From contig JAGTRM010000017.1 of NCBI GenBank assembly GCA_018261735.1, positions 1-64,000 of the forward strand: a stretch of 64,000 nt of DNA. The letters run 5' to 3'. Each line of letters begins with the position of its first letter. Positions within the stretch are counted from its first letter, which is position 1. A program made the position numbers and the translations under genes. Below, piece by piece: positions 54,547-63,652 of this stretch. The stretch is from Pseudomonadota bacterium (GTDB lineage Bacteria > Pseudomonadota > Gammaproteobacteria > Burkholderiales > Chitinibacteraceae). The notes under the pieces are model-generated. The model was given only the letters and a program-made list of their open reading frames with translations. It had not been told where the DNA came from and searched no databases.

Positions 54547-55926
54547 ATGAGCAAACCTAACACTCTCAAACCTACGCTCAATACCTTGCAGCTCTGGGGC
54601 ATTGCCGTTGGCCTGGTTATTTCCGGGGAATATTTCGGCTGGAGTTATGGCTGGGCGCAGGCCGGCACCATGGGTTTCATGGTGACTACCTTGTTGATCG
54701 CCGCCATGTATTCCTGTTTCATTTTCAGCTTTACCGAACTCACCACGGCCATCCCGCATGCGGGCGGGCCGTTTGCCTATGCCCGGCGCGCTTTTGGTCC
54801 TATCGGCGGTTTGATCGCCGGTTTTGCCACGCTGGTGGAGTTCGTGTTCGCACCGCCCGCCATTGCCATGGCGATTGGCGCTTACCTCAACGTGCAGTTC
54901 CCTGCGCTCGACCCCAAAATGGTGGCCGTTGGCGCTTATCTGGTGTTCATGACACTGAATATCGTCGGCGTCAGCATCGCGGCCACGTTTGAACTCGTCG
55001 TTACCCTGTTTGCCATTTTCGAACTGATGGTGTTCATGGGCGTCGTGGCGCCGGGCTTCTCGGTGGCCAATTTCGTCAAGGGTGGCTGGTCCGGGCAGGA
55101 TGCCTTCAGCCTCGCGGCGATTCCCGGCATCTTTGCCGCGATTCCGTTTGCGATCTGGTTTTTCCTGGCCATTGAAGGCGCCGCCATGGCCGCCGAAGAA
55201 GCCAAGGACCCGAAGCGCACCATTCCGATTGCCTATATCACCGGCATCCTGACGCTGGTGGTACTGGCGCTGGGCGTGATGGTCTTTGCCGGCGGCGCGG
55301 GCGACTGGACCAAGCTTTCCAATATCAACGATCCGCTGCCACAAGCCATGAAGATCATCGTCGGCAGTTCCAGCGGCTGGTTGCACATGCTGGTCTGGCT
55401 GGGGCTCTTTGGCCTGATCGCCTCGTTCCACGGCATTATTCTGGGTTATTCGCGCCAGATCTTTGCCTTGGCCCGCGCCGGTTACCTGCCTCCCTTCCTC
55501 GCCGCGGTTCACCCGCGCTTCAAGACTCCGCACCGCGCGATTTTGGCCGGTGGCATCGTGGGGATTGCCGCGATTTTCTCCGACGAGCTGATCAAGATCA
55601 GCGGCATGACACTGACCGCCAATATCGTGACCATGTCGGTGTTCGGCGCCATTGTGATGTACATCATCTCGATGCTGTCCTTGTTCCAGCTGCGCAAGAG
55701 CGAACCGAAGCTGGATCGCCCGTTCAAGGCGCCGCTGTTCCCGATCCTGCCAGCCATCGCGCTGGGCCTGGCCGGGCTGTCGCTGGTGGCCATGGTGTAT
55801 TACAACCTGTTGCTGGCTGCGATCTTCGCCGGTCTGTTCGTGATCAGTCTGGCTTATTTCTCTGCAACCAAACACCACCGCAACGCCGCAGCAAGCGATG
55901 TGCTGCTGGAAGGCTCCAAGGCCTGA
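54547..55926 (+). CDS. eat: Ethanolamine permease (APC family)
   Basis: A 459-residue transporter with about 12 membrane helices of the amino acid-polyamine-organocation superfamily. SGEYFGWSYGWAQAGTMGF near the N-terminus, ELTTAIPHAGGPFAYARRAFGP and EGAAMAAEEAKDPKRTIPIAYI are typical of the ethanolamine permease branch. The eutBC genes downstream on the same strand fix the substrate. The start is certain because a stop codon lies in frame two codons upstream. No Shine-Dalgarno is seen; a palindrome occupies the usual site. Confidence 0.92.
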   Translation: MSKPNTLKPTLNTLQLWGIAVGLVISGEYFGWSYGWAQAGTMGFMVTTLLIAAMYSCFIFSFTELTTAIPHAGGPFAYARRAFGPIGGLIAGFATLVEFVFAPPAIAMAIGAYLNVQFPALDPKMVAVGAYLVFMTLNIVGVSIAATFELVVTLFAIFELMVFMGVVAPGFSVANFVKGGWSGQDAFSLAAIPGIFAAIPFAIWFFLAIEGAAMAAEEAKDPKRTIPIAYITGILTLVVLALGVMVFAGGAGDWTKLSNINDPLPQAMKIIVGSSSGWLHMLVWLGLFGLIASFHGIILGYSRQIFALARAGYLPPFLAAVHPRFKTPHRAILAGGIVGIAAIFSDELIKISGMTLTANIVTMSVFGAIVMYIISMLSLFQLRKSEPKLDRPFKAPLFPILPAIALGLAGLSLVAMVYYNLLLAAIFAGLFVISLAYFSATKHHRNAAASDVLLEGSKA

Positions 55927-55939
55927 TTTGCCTCTGTGC

Positions 55940-55971
55940 ACAACACACGGCGCGTAAACGCCGTGTGTTGT
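55940..55971 (+). terminator. Hairpin after the permease gene
   Basis: ACAACACACGGCG (55940-55952) pairs over 13 bp with 55959-55971 around a 6-base loop. The tail is CGTCTT, not a full T-run, so partial readthrough into the downstream eut genes is plausible. Confidence 0.6.
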
Positions 55972-56032
55972 CGTCTTACTGATTCAGTTCATGGATTACC
56001 AAGCAACAAAACCAGCAGGAAACAAGGGCAAC

Positions 56033-57271
56033 ATGAGTTATAGCGAGCTAATTTCTCCAGGCATCGTACGCCAGCCAACCCAGCCGGCAGCGTCGCACCG
56101 TATTGCCGTCAAGACGCCCGTAATGGCCGCGGCCAACTCGGACGCCATCAACAAGACACTGGTGCAGATCAAACAGCTTGTCGCCCGACTGGACCTGCGT
56201 TTCCAGGAAATCAGTTCCATCACCGGGTTGATTACAGGATTGTCCAAGCGCAGCAATCTGCTGGCCCTGAATGCCGCGATTGAAGCCGCGCGTGCCGGAG
56301 AGCAAGGGCGAGGTTTTGCCGTGGTGGCCGACGAGGTGCGCCGGCTTTCCGAGAATACGGCGTCCGCAACTACCGACATTTCAAAGATGCTTGGCTCGAT
56401 ACAGACAGAAAGCCGGCAGGCGGTCGCTGAGGTCGAACTGGCCGAGCGCGATTCGGCGCTGCAAATGGCTACCTTGCTGGCCGCGCGCGATGCCGCACGG
56501 TTGGAACAGCGTTTTCAACGCATTGCCGTTGCTTTGGCCGGCATCCGGCATTTCATCGTGGGTGGTAAAACTGCCGGCCTGACACCGCGGCGCGAGGATA
56601 TCGATGCTTTGATGGCCGAAAGTCTGCGAGCCAATCCCGACCTGCTGGCGTTTTCCTGCGGCTGTGAGCCCGATGCGCTGGACGGCCTGGATGCGCAGTA
56701 TGCCAATCGTGCCCCCGGCCATGACCAGACCGGCCGCTATGTTCCCTATTGGAATCGGGGCAGCGGACGTGTAGAACTGGAAGCACTGGCCAATTACGAT
56801 ATTCCCGGCGAAAACGACTATTACGAGATCCCGCGCAAGAGTCGCCAGGACACCCTGATGGAACCCTATTTGTACCCGGTGGGCGGCAAGGAGGTGCTTA
56901 TGACTTCGCTGATGCTGCCATTGCTGGTTCAGGGCAAGTTCATCGGCGTGGTCGGCGCCGACTATGCGTTGTCGCAATTGCAGACGGAGTTGAGCGCCAG
57001 CAAACCGTTCGGCATCGGTTCTGTGGCGCTTCTTTCCAATCAGGCCTGCTATGTGACGCACCCGGATGCGGGAAAACTGGGCAAACCGGCAACCGACCTG
57101 CCGGAAGCAGTCAAGACGGCGATCAGCCAGGGGCAGCCTTACCAGTATGTGGACGACAAACTGGTTGCACGGGTGTTCCAGCCGCTTGATATCGGCGGCA
57201 ATACGCCGTGGTCGATGATGGTCATGTTTGATTTGCTGGAAGCACTGGGCCAGACGCGCAAGCCCGCATGA
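56033..57271 (+). CDS. Soluble chemoreceptor-like protein: MCP signalling domain followed by a C-terminal Cache domain
   Basis: About 412 residues. The N-terminal third is an MCP signalling hairpin with the conserved tip [35 protein letters not shown]. The C-terminal half is a Cache/PDC-type sensor (about 185-400) with [58 protein letters not shown] and [14 protein letters not shown]. No signal peptide, transmembrane helix or HAMP is visible, and the order is reversed relative to ordinary chemoreceptors. AAGGG lies four bases before the ATG at 56033; an in-frame ATG at 55991 has no Shine-Dalgarno. Its position between eat and eutB suggests ethanolamine or a derivative as ligand. Confidence 0.8.
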   Translation: MSYSELISPGIVRQPTQPAASHRIAVKTPVMAAANSDAINKTLVQIKQLVARLDLRFQEISSITGLITGLSKRSNLLALNAAIEAARAGEQGRGFAVVADEVRRLSENTASATTDISKMLGSIQTESRQAVAEVELAERDSALQMATLLAARDAARLEQRFQRIAVALAGIRHFIVGGKTAGLTPRREDIDALMAESLRANPDLLAFSCGCEPDALDGLDAQYANRAPGHDQTGRYVPYWNRGSGRVELEALANYDIPGENDYYEIPRKSRQDTLMEPYLYPVGGKEVLMTSLMLPLLVQGKFIGVVGADYALSQLQTELSASKPFGIGSVALLSNQACYVTHPDAGKLGKPATDLPEAVKTAISQGQPYQYVDDKLVARVFQPLDIGGNTPWSMMVMFDLLEALGQTRKPA

Positions 57272-57279
57272 ATCGATTA

Positions 57280-57317
57280 AACCCTTGGACCGGCGCCTGC
57301 GGCGCGGCTCAAGGGTT
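57280..57317 (+). other. Hairpin between the chemoreceptor-like gene and eutB
   Basis: AACCCTTG (57280-57287) and CAAGGGTT (57310-57317) enclose an inner GCGCC/GGCGC stem. No T-run follows. It may be an mRNA-stability or partial termination structure ahead of eutB. Confidence 0.45.
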
Positions 57318-57353
57318 GTAGTGAATAACGTCGTATACGTAAAAGAGCACACC

Positions 57354-58748
57354 ATGGCATATGCACAGAACATCGGGGCTACACGCTACGTGTTCTCCGA
57401 TCTGAAAGACCTGCTGGCGAAGGCCACGCCGGAGCGCTCCGGCGATTGCCTGGCCGGCATTGCCGCGCAGACGGCGGAAGAGCGCATGGCGGCCAAGCTG
57501 GCGCTGGCCGACGTACCGCTGAAAACCTTCCTGAGCGAAACCGTGATCCCGTACGAATCGGACGAAATCACCCGACTCATCCTCGATGAACATAACGCGC
57601 AGGCCTTCCTGCCAATCGCGCACCTGACGGTCGGTGATTTTCGCAACTGGCTGCTATCCGATGCCGCAACGTCCGAAGTACTTGCAGCGGCCTCGCCCGG
57701 CATCACGCCGGAAATGGCCGCGGCGGTGAGCAAGATCATGCGCAACCAGGACTTGATTCTGGTCGCGCGCAAGTGCCGCGTGGTCACGCGCTTTCGCAAC
57801 ACCATCGGCCTGCCGGGGCGGCTTTCGGTACGGCTGCAACCGAATCACCCGACCGACGATCCGAAAGGCATCGCCGCCTCAATGCTCGACGGCCTGTTGT
57901 ACGGCAGCGGCGATGCAGTGGTCGGCATCAACCCCGCGACCGACAGCATCGGCGCGCTGACGACCTTGGTCACGATGCTCGACGAGGTGATCCAGCGCTA
58001 CGAGATCCCGACCCAGTCCTGCGTGCTGACGCATGTAACCAATTCGATCCAGATGATCGAGCGCGGCGCGCCGGTCGATCTGGTGTTCCAGTCGATTGCC
58101 GGCACCGAGCAGGCCAACGCTGGCTTTGGCATCAATCTCGCCGTACTTGCCGAGGCGCACGAAGCCGCGCTGTCGCTCAAACGCGGTACGATGGGCAACG
58201 ATGTGATGTATTTCGAAACCGGCCAGGGCAGCGCGCTCTCGGCCAACGCCAACCACGGCGTGGACCAGCAGACCTGCGAGGCGCGTGCCTATGCCGTGGC
58301 GCGCAAGTTCAAGCCGCTGCTGGTCAATACCGTGGTCGGCTTCATCGGCCCGGAATACCTGTACGACGGTAAGCAGATCATCCGCGCCGGGCTGGAAGAC
58401 CACTTCTGCGGCAAGCTGCTCGGCCTGCCGCTCGGTTGCGATGTCTGCTACACCAACCACGCCGAAGCCGACCAGGACGACATGGATACGCTGCTCACGC
58501 TGCTCGGCACGGCCGGTATCACCTTCATCATGGGCGTGCCCGGCGCGGACGACATCATGCTCAACTACCAGAGCACCTCGTTCCACGATGCGCTGTATCT
58601 GCGCCGCGTGCTGGGCCTGCGCCATGCGCCTGAATATGAAGCCTGGCTGGAAAAAATGCGCATCATCGATGCCTCTGGCGCGTTGCTGGAAACCACGGCG
58701 CGCCATCCTCTGCTCGCCTCGATGCTGCCGACAAAGGAAATCTCATGA
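57354..58748 (+). CDS. eutB: Ethanolamine ammonia-lyase large subunit
   Basis: A 464-residue TIM-barrel subunit of the adenosylcobalamin-dependent enzyme converting ethanolamine to acetaldehyde and ammonia. It shows NQDLILVARKCRVVTRFRNTIGLPGRLSVRLQPNHPTDD, FETGQGSALSANANHG and GADDIMLNYQSTSFHD. The length is close to E. coli EutB (453). The ATG at 57354 has only a weak Shine-Dalgarno. It overlaps eutC by ATGA. No microcompartment shell genes are present, so this is the simple EutBC pathway. Confidence 0.97.
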   Translation: MAYAQNIGATRYVFSDLKDLLAKATPERSGDCLAGIAAQTAEERMAAKLALADVPLKTFLSETVIPYESDEITRLILDEHNAQAFLPIAHLTVGDFRNWLLSDAATSEVLAAASPGITPEMAAAVSKIMRNQDLILVARKCRVVTRFRNTIGLPGRLSVRLQPNHPTDDPKGIAASMLDGLLYGSGDAVVGINPATDSIGALTTLVTMLDEVIQRYEIPTQSCVLTHVTNSIQMIERGAPVDLVFQSIAGTEQANAGFGINLAVLAEAHEAALSLKRGTMGNDVMYFETGQGSALSANANHGVDQQTCEARAYAVARKFKPLLVNTVVGFIGPEYLYDGKQIIRAGLEDHFCGKLLGLPLGCDVCYTNHAEADQDDMDTLLTLLGTAGITFIMGVPGADDIMLNYQSTSFHDALYLRRVLGLRHAPEYEAWLEKMRIIDASGALLETTARHPLLASMLPTKEIS

Positions 58749-59500
58749 GCGAAATCACCCGTCTCGATCCCTGGCAGGAACTCAAACAGTTCACCGCCGC
58801 CCGTATCGCCGTGGGCCGCACCGGCGCCAGCCAGCCGACCGAGGCCGTGCTGGCCTTCGGCGTGGCGCATGCGCAGGCACGCGATGCGGTGCACCTGCCG
58901 TTCGAAGTCGACACCTTGCGTCGGCAACTGGAAGAGCTCGATTTTTCCACGCTCACCGTACATAGCGCCGCCGACAGTCGCAGCACCTACCTTCGCCGCC
59001 CGGACCTTGGCCGCAGCCTGAGCGAAGCGAGCATCGCCGAACTGGCCGCCTGCCCGGAAAAAGGCGCCGACATCGTTTTCATGGTTGGCGATGGTTTGTC
59101 GTCCAAGGCGATCCACCGCAACGCCCTGCCCTTTTTGCTGGAAGCGCGCGGTCATCTGGAGCAAGCCGGCTTTTCCATCGGCCCGGTGGTACTGGCCAAG
59201 CAAGCGCGCGTGGCGCTCGGCGACGGCGTGGGCGAGTTGCTGCAGGCAAGAATTGTGGTGGTGCTGATCGGAGAGCGGCCCGGCTTGTCGTCGCCGGACA
59301 GCATGGGGCTGTATCTGACCTGGCAGCCGCGCACAGGACGCATGGATTCGGAGCGCAACTGCATTTCCAACATCCGCCCCGAAGGCTTGCCCTACCCGGA
59401 AGCGGTGCGAAAACTGGAATGGTTGATCAAGGAAGCCAGCCGGCTGCAGCTGACCGGCGTGGGTCTGAAGGATCAGAGTGACTTGCTGCCGGATGCCTAG
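58745..59500 (+). CDS. eutC: Ethanolamine ammonia-lyase small subunit
   Basis: A 251-residue subunit contributing the cobalamin-binding face. It shows LDPWQELKQFTAARIAVGRTGASQPTEAVLAFGVAHAQARDAVHLPF, VVLIGERPGLSSPDSMGLYLTWQP, SERNCISNIRPEGLPY and the C-terminus LTGVGLKDQSDLLP. It is coupled to eutB by ATGA. A broken second copy of its 3' end occurs at about 63541-63652. Confidence 0.97.
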   Translation: MSEITRLDPWQELKQFTAARIAVGRTGASQPTEAVLAFGVAHAQARDAVHLPFEVDTLRRQLEELDFSTLTVHSAADSRSTYLRRPDLGRSLSEASIAELAACPEKGADIVFMVGDGLSSKAIHRNALPFLLEARGHLEQAGFSIGPVVLAKQARVALGDGVGELLQARIVVVLIGERPGLSSPDSMGLYLTWQPRTGRMDSERNCISNIRPEGLPYPEAVRKLEWLIKEASRLQLTGVGLKDQSDLLPDA

Positions 59501-59538
59501 GCCCCCAAGCCTATGCAGTGACATGAATAGCCCGATCT

Positions 59539-61452
59539 TTACAACTCGCTCACGCGCCGGCGCAAGGCTGGCAACCGGGCGTTTTCGGCACCATAACGCA
59601 CGGCCAGGTAATCGGCGGTGATCGCCTCGATCTGGCCGGCCAGTGCCGGCAAGGCGGTGCTGGCGCGGCGAGCGAAATCGAGCGGACCTTCCTGCGCCCG
59701 GCGTTCCACCCCGCGCGCGGCGAGCTTGCGGCAAAAGCGCTGATAGGCCAGGGATGCGGGATCGCGCGCCCTGATCCGCCGGGGCGACAGCGCCAGTAGC
59801 GCAAAACCGCCGAGGATCAGCCCGGCCCCGCCCAGCAACCCGCCCAGATACTGCGCGCTCAAGAAGTCGTCGATGCCCAGATGCCGCAAGAAATCGCGCT
59901 GGCGTTCGGCATCGAAGCCGATCACCCACTGGTTCCAGCCATTGACCAGCACATCCAGCTGCAGGCGCATGGCCTTGATCCAGTTGCCGTCGCCTCGCAG
60001 CATCAGCGGCAGATCGCCGCCCTGCGGTATGCTGCGCGCCAGCCCCGTTTCGATCCGCGCCGGCGCGGCGGCGCCGGTCGGGTCCACGCGCTGCCAGCCC
60101 TGCTCGTCCAGCCAGACTTCAACCCAGGCGTGGGCATCGGCCTGGCGCACGATCAGATAGCGCCCCGCCGCGTTGTAATCTCCGCCCTGATAGCCTGTGA
60201 CCACGCGCGCCGGAATGCCCGCCGCCCGCATCAAGAAAGCGAACGCGCCGGCAAAGTGCTCGCAAAATCCCTGCCGGGAATCGAACAGGAACTGATCGAC
60301 CGTATCCGGGCCGGAGAGCAGCGGCGGTTCCAGCGTATAGGCGAAATGCCCGTTCCGCAGGTAATCGAATGCGGCGCGCACGCGCGCCGCTGGCGGCAGA
60401 TTGCGCCAGCCTGCGGCCAATGCCTGCGCGCGCGGGTTGCTGTCTTCGGGAAGTTGCAGCGCAAAACGCGCGTTCGGATCGGCGTCGATGCGCCAGTCGA
60501 GTTGGGAGGTCAGCGTATAACGCCGGCGCTGGGTGACCGGTTCGGTAAAGACGGCCTGCAGCCGGCTGGCGAGCTGCGCGCCGGGTGGCAGCCGGGTGGG
60601 AAGATCGAGCGCGAGCAGCCAGCGCTGCTGGTTGGGTTCGAGCGTGATCGTGTACTGGGTCGGCATTCCCGTGGCGGTGAACGCTGGAGCGATGCCATAG
60701 CGTTGCGGCGGCAGCCAGCGCCGCCCGTCAAAATACTCGAACACCGGTCCGCGCCAGTACAGCAGGGCATGGCGGGGTGGCGCGCCGCTGAATTCAACGC
60801 GGAAAGCCACGCTGTCGTCCAGTGCGAGCTGGCTGACCAGTCCCGGCTCCATGCGGTCGGCGGAAAGCCCACTGCGCGCGATATTCTCGGACGGCATGCG
60901 CCAGAGCGGCCCGGGCAGGCGTGGGAAAAGCACGAACAGCAACATCGCCAGCGGCAGCGCTTCGAGCAACATGCGTGCAGACTGGCGCAACTGTCGCCCC
61001 AGGCCGTCCTGCGGGCGCTGCAAGGCCAGCTGGCAGGCGAGGAGCGCCAGCGTGGACAGCAGCGCCAGCGCGAACATCCACGGCGACTGCGATTGCAGAA
61101 AAGAAGTGCCGCTACAGAAATAGCCCAGCAGGAGCAGGATATTCGCATCGCGCTCGCGCTCTCCGGCCTCCAGCAGCTTCAGTGTGACCAGGCTCGCCAG
61201 CAGCGCCATACCGCCATCGCGTCCGATCAGCGTATGGTGGGCGCGAAAAACCAGAAAGATCAGGCTCAATGCCAGTGCCAGCAACAGCCAGGAACGGATC
61301 CGCACGCCACCCGTCAGGATCTGCGCGGCGCGCAGGGCGATCAGGCCCACGAGCACGGCGGCAAGCCAGAGCGGTTGTGCCGCCAGATGCGCGGACAGCG
61401 CCAGTGCCGTGGCGCCGGTCAGCAGCAGCGCATTGCGCTTGTCCGCGTTCAT
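59539..61452 (-). CDS. DUF3488/transglutaminase-like membrane protein (TgpA type)
   Basis: A 637-residue protein with six or so N-terminal membrane helices (DUF3488 region, about 1-190), a periplasmic transglutaminase-core domain and a further helix near 555-580. The Cys-His-Asp triad is visible in RQGFCEHFAGAFAF, QADAHAWVEVW and GWQRVDPTGA. P. aeruginosa TgpA is the best-known relative. It is the third gene of a MoxR-DUF58-TgpA operon, starting as ATGA on the DUF58 stop, a cluster seen widely in bacteria. Confidence 0.92.
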   Translation of the reverse strand: MNADKRNALLLTGATALALSAHLAAQPLWLAAVLVGLIALRAAQILTGGVRIRSWLLLALALSLIFLVFRAHHTLIGRDGGMALLASLVTLKLLEAGERERDANILLLLGYFCSGTSFLQSQSPWMFALALLSTLALLACQLALQRPQDGLGRQLRQSARMLLEALPLAMLLFVLFPRLPGPLWRMPSENIARSGLSADRMEPGLVSQLALDDSVAFRVEFSGAPPRHALLYWRGPVFEYFDGRRWLPPQRYGIAPAFTATGMPTQYTITLEPNQQRWLLALDLPTRLPPGAQLASRLQAVFTEPVTQRRRYTLTSQLDWRIDADPNARFALQLPEDSNPRAQALAAGWRNLPPAARVRAAFDYLRNGHFAYTLEPPLLSGPDTVDQFLFDSRQGFCEHFAGAFAFLMRAAGIPARVVTGYQGGDYNAAGRYLIVRQADAHAWVEVWLDEQGWQRVDPTGAAAPARIETGLARSIPQGGDLPLMLRGDGNWIKAMRLQLDVLVNGWNQWVIGFDAERQRDFLRHLGIDDFLSAQYLGGLLGGAGLILGGFALLALSPRRIRARDPASLAYQRFCRKLAARGVERRAQEGPLDFARRASTALPALAGQIEAITADYLAVRYGAENARLPALRRRVSEL

Positions 61453-62414
61453 GGCGCCGGTTCCCCATCGGCCGGGAACTGTGCGAGCGCGGCCAGGCAG
61501 GCGGCACGGTGGGCCGCACCCAGATCAAGCGCGCGGAAAAAACCGGGCAGGCGCAAGGCGTAACGGTGGCCGCCGGCCTCGGCGCGCAGAATCCAGGCCG
61601 TCAGGCGCGACAGGCGCGCTTCCGTATCCAGCCCGGCCAGCGTGTCCCAGTCGAGGATCACCTCGCTCGCAAGCGGTGACTGGAATGTCTTGGACAGCAG
61701 CTGATCGCTGCGCGCGAGCTGTTTCCAGGCGATGCGACGCGGTGAATCGCCGGGCTGGTATTCGCGCAATCCGGCGAAATCGTCATCACCGAACCCCGCC
61801 TGCATGCCGCCGCTGCCGTTTTGCGCACCGAGCGGCAGTGGCGGCGCATCGGCCTCGGGTTGCGGGTAAACCAGGCAATCGCCGGCGAGTGCCACATACG
61901 ACCAGGCCACGAACCAGCCGGACGGCGTGCGGCATTCGATCCGGCAGCGCGGCAGTGTCAGCCGACCGCGCCGCGCTGCCGGAATGCGCAGTGCCAGCGT
62001 GGCCTGCGCGCGCAAAGGCACATCGGCTTCGCAGCACTCGCCCGCCGGGGACACCAGCACCACGCCACGCCGCTCTCGCTCGCTGCCGTCGTTCAGGCGC
62101 AGGGGAAATTGCGCCGATCCACCGGCAAATACCGGCGCGGCCGGCGTCGTGGCGATTTCCAGCCCGAGCAACGCGGCATAGGTGTGCAGCAAGGCGGCAA
62201 GCGCCAGGCCAACCAACAAGAACACAAAGAAGAAACCCAGGCTCAGCTGGTAGTTGATCGCGCCGATCAGCGAGATCGCGACCAGCAGCGCAAAGCCCAA
62301 TCCCTTGCCGGTCGGGATGATGTAGATACGCTTATGGATCAGCGTCAACGTTTGATTTTCAGTCGGATGACGACGGGACAGAAAGTCCTGCCAGCGCTGC
62401 CGCAACGGCTTCAT
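61449..62414 (-). CDS. DUF58 domain-containing protein
   Basis: A 321-residue protein with two N-terminal membrane helices (GLGFALLVAISLIGAINYQ, FFFVFLLVGLALAALL) and the DUF58 core DDDFAGLREYQPGDSPRRIAWKQLARSDQLLSKTFQ. DUF58 proteins are related to von Willebrand factor A domains and act with MoxR ATPases. The start at 62414 overlaps the MoxR stop as ATGA; longer upstream reading to 63422 lies inside the MoxR gene. Confidence 0.92.
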   Translation of the reverse strand: MKPLRQRWQDFLSRRHPTENQTLTLIHKRIYIIPTGKGLGFALLVAISLIGAINYQLSLGFFFVFLLVGLALAALLHTYAALLGLEIATTPAAPVFAGGSAQFPLRLNDGSERERRGVVLVSPAGECCEADVPLRAQATLALRIPAARRGRLTLPRCRIECRTPSGWFVAWSYVALAGDCLVYPQPEADAPPLPLGAQNGSGGMQAGFGDDDFAGLREYQPGDSPRRIAWKQLARSDQLLSKTFQSPLASEVILDWDTLAGLDTEARLSRLTAWILRAEAGGHRYALRLPGFFRALDLGAAHRAACLAALAQFPADGEPAP

Positions 62415-63337
62415 GGGATGGCAACGGCAGCAATCAGGCGGCGGGCGGCATCGGGGTCCGGGCGGCCGCTGGTGCGCAGAACCAGCCGGTGGCCGGCCAC
62501 GCCGGGGAACACCGCCTGCACGTCTTCCGGAATCACCATGTCGCGCCCCGCGAGCCAAGCATGGGCACGGCTGGCCTGGGTCAAGCCCAGCGCAGCACGC
62601 GGCGAAAGGCCATAGGCAAACGCCGGATCGTTGCGCGTCGCGGCGACGAGCGCCTGCACATAATCGACCAGCGCCGGACTCGTGCGCGTTTTTTCCGCAG
62701 CATCCTGCGCCGCGCTCAATTCGGCCACCGAGAGAACCGGCACCTGCCCGGATAGCAGCTTGCGCCGGTCCTCGCCCAGCAGCAGCGCGCGCTCGGCGCG
62801 CTCGTCCGGATAGCCTAGCTCGAGGCGCATCAGGAAACGGTCGAGTTGCGATTCCGGTAGCGGGAAGGCACCGATTTGCTGCAACGGGTTCTGGGTGGCA
62901 ATCACAAAAAAAGGCTCGGGCAGCGCATGGCTTTCGCCGTCGACGGTCACTTGAAGCTCGGCCATCGCCTCCAGCAAGGCCGACTGGGTTTTCGGCGATG
63001 CGCGGTTGATTTCGTCGGCCAGCAAGACCTGGGCGAAAATCGGCCCGGGATGAAAGCGGAAACGTGCGTCTTCGCGGTCGTAGATCGAAACGCCGGTAAT
63101 ATCGGCCGGCAGCAGATCGCTCGTGAACTGGACGCGCTGGAAACGCAGGCCGAGCACCCGCGCCAGTGCATGCGCCAGCGTGGTCTTGCCCATACCGGGA
63201 AGATCCTCGATCAGCAGATGGCCGCGCGCTAGCAGGCAGGCCATGCACAGATGCAGCGCATCCTGCTTGCCGAGGATGATTTCTTCCAGACGGGCAAGCG
63301 CTTGCCGGATGTGCTGCTGTGCCGGGGCCAAGGACAT
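62411..63337 (-). CDS. MoxR family AAA+ ATPase
   Basis: A 308-residue AAA+ ATPase, a chaperone-like partner of DUF58/vWA proteins. Walker A is LIEDLPGMGKTTL and Walker B LLADEINRASPKTQSALLEAM; the sensor segment FFVIATQNPLQQIGAFPLPESQLDRFLMR is typical of MoxR. GGAG lies eight bases before the ATG at 63337. Upstream in-frame ATGs fall in a 12-bp direct repeat and lack Shine-Dalgarno sites. Confidence 0.94.
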   Translation of the reverse strand: MSLAPAQQHIRQALARLEEIILGKQDALHLCMACLLARGHLLIEDLPGMGKTTLAHALARVLGLRFQRVQFTSDLLPADITGVSIYDREDARFRFHPGPIFAQVLLADEINRASPKTQSALLEAMAELQVTVDGESHALPEPFFVIATQNPLQQIGAFPLPESQLDRFLMRLELGYPDERAERALLLGEDRRKLLSGQVPVLSVAELSAAQDAAEKTRTSPALVDYVQALVAATRNDPAFAYGLSPRAALGLTQASRAHAWLAGRDMVIPEDVQAVFPGVAGHRLVLRTSGRPDPDAARRLIAAVAIP

Positions 63338-63391
63338 GGCGGGTTCTCCAGGAAAATGAATGTTCCATTCTACCTCCCGGCACGAAACGCC

Positions 63392-63418
63392 GGCGCTTTC
63401 CATACAGGCGCTTTCCAT
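63392..63418. repeat. 12-bp direct repeat upstream of the MoxR gene
   Basis: GGCGCTTTCCAT occurs at 63392-63403 and 63407-63418. It lies 55-80 bp upstream of the MoxR start. Nothing else recognisable was found in 63338-63540. Confidence 0.5.
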
Positions 63419-63540
63419 CCAAGTGATTGCAGCGCAGCCCTGGTTTCCGCAGCTTTCCGCTCAGCGCCGGTTGGTATGCAGATTAGGCAGAAACACTGTG
63501 ATCACACTCATCTGCGTCATCCATACGCATAGCCGGTAGA

Positions 63541-63652
63541 CGTATTCGATGCTGTAACTGCCGGTCAGCTTGCCTAAGATCGCCGTGCCAACCGCCTGCA
63601 ACTGACTGGCGCGGGATTGAAGGACCAGAGCAACTTGCTGCCGAAGAAGTGA
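63541..63652 (+). pseudogene. Remnant of a second eutC (C-terminal end)
   Basis: Codons 63587-63652 read ANRLQLTGAGLKDQSNLLPKK and stop, against ASRLQLTGVGLKDQSDLLPDA at the end of the intact eutC. Immediately upstream the frame is broken by a TAA at 63574-63576. With a shift the segment SLPKIAR can be aligned with WLIKEAS, and further upstream similarity fades. It is therefore a truncated, frameshifted leftover of another eutC copy, about 4.1 kb beyond the intact gene and on the same strand. Confidence 0.65.

Noticed and set aside
54526..55941. 471-codon minus-strand frame opposite the ethanolamine permease gene
   Set aside because: Its translation is His/Gln/Asp-rich, typical of the antisense of a hydrophobic membrane protein; the plus-strand gene has clear family motifs.
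59881..61563. 560-codon plus-strand frame opposite the transglutaminase gene
   Set aside because: Arg/Gln-rich antisense translation; the minus-strand gene has a full Cys-His-Asp triad and ATGA coupling.
62415..63422. Upstream extension of the DUF58 gene
   Set aside because: It overlaps the MoxR gene completely in another frame; the ATGA start at 62414 is clear.
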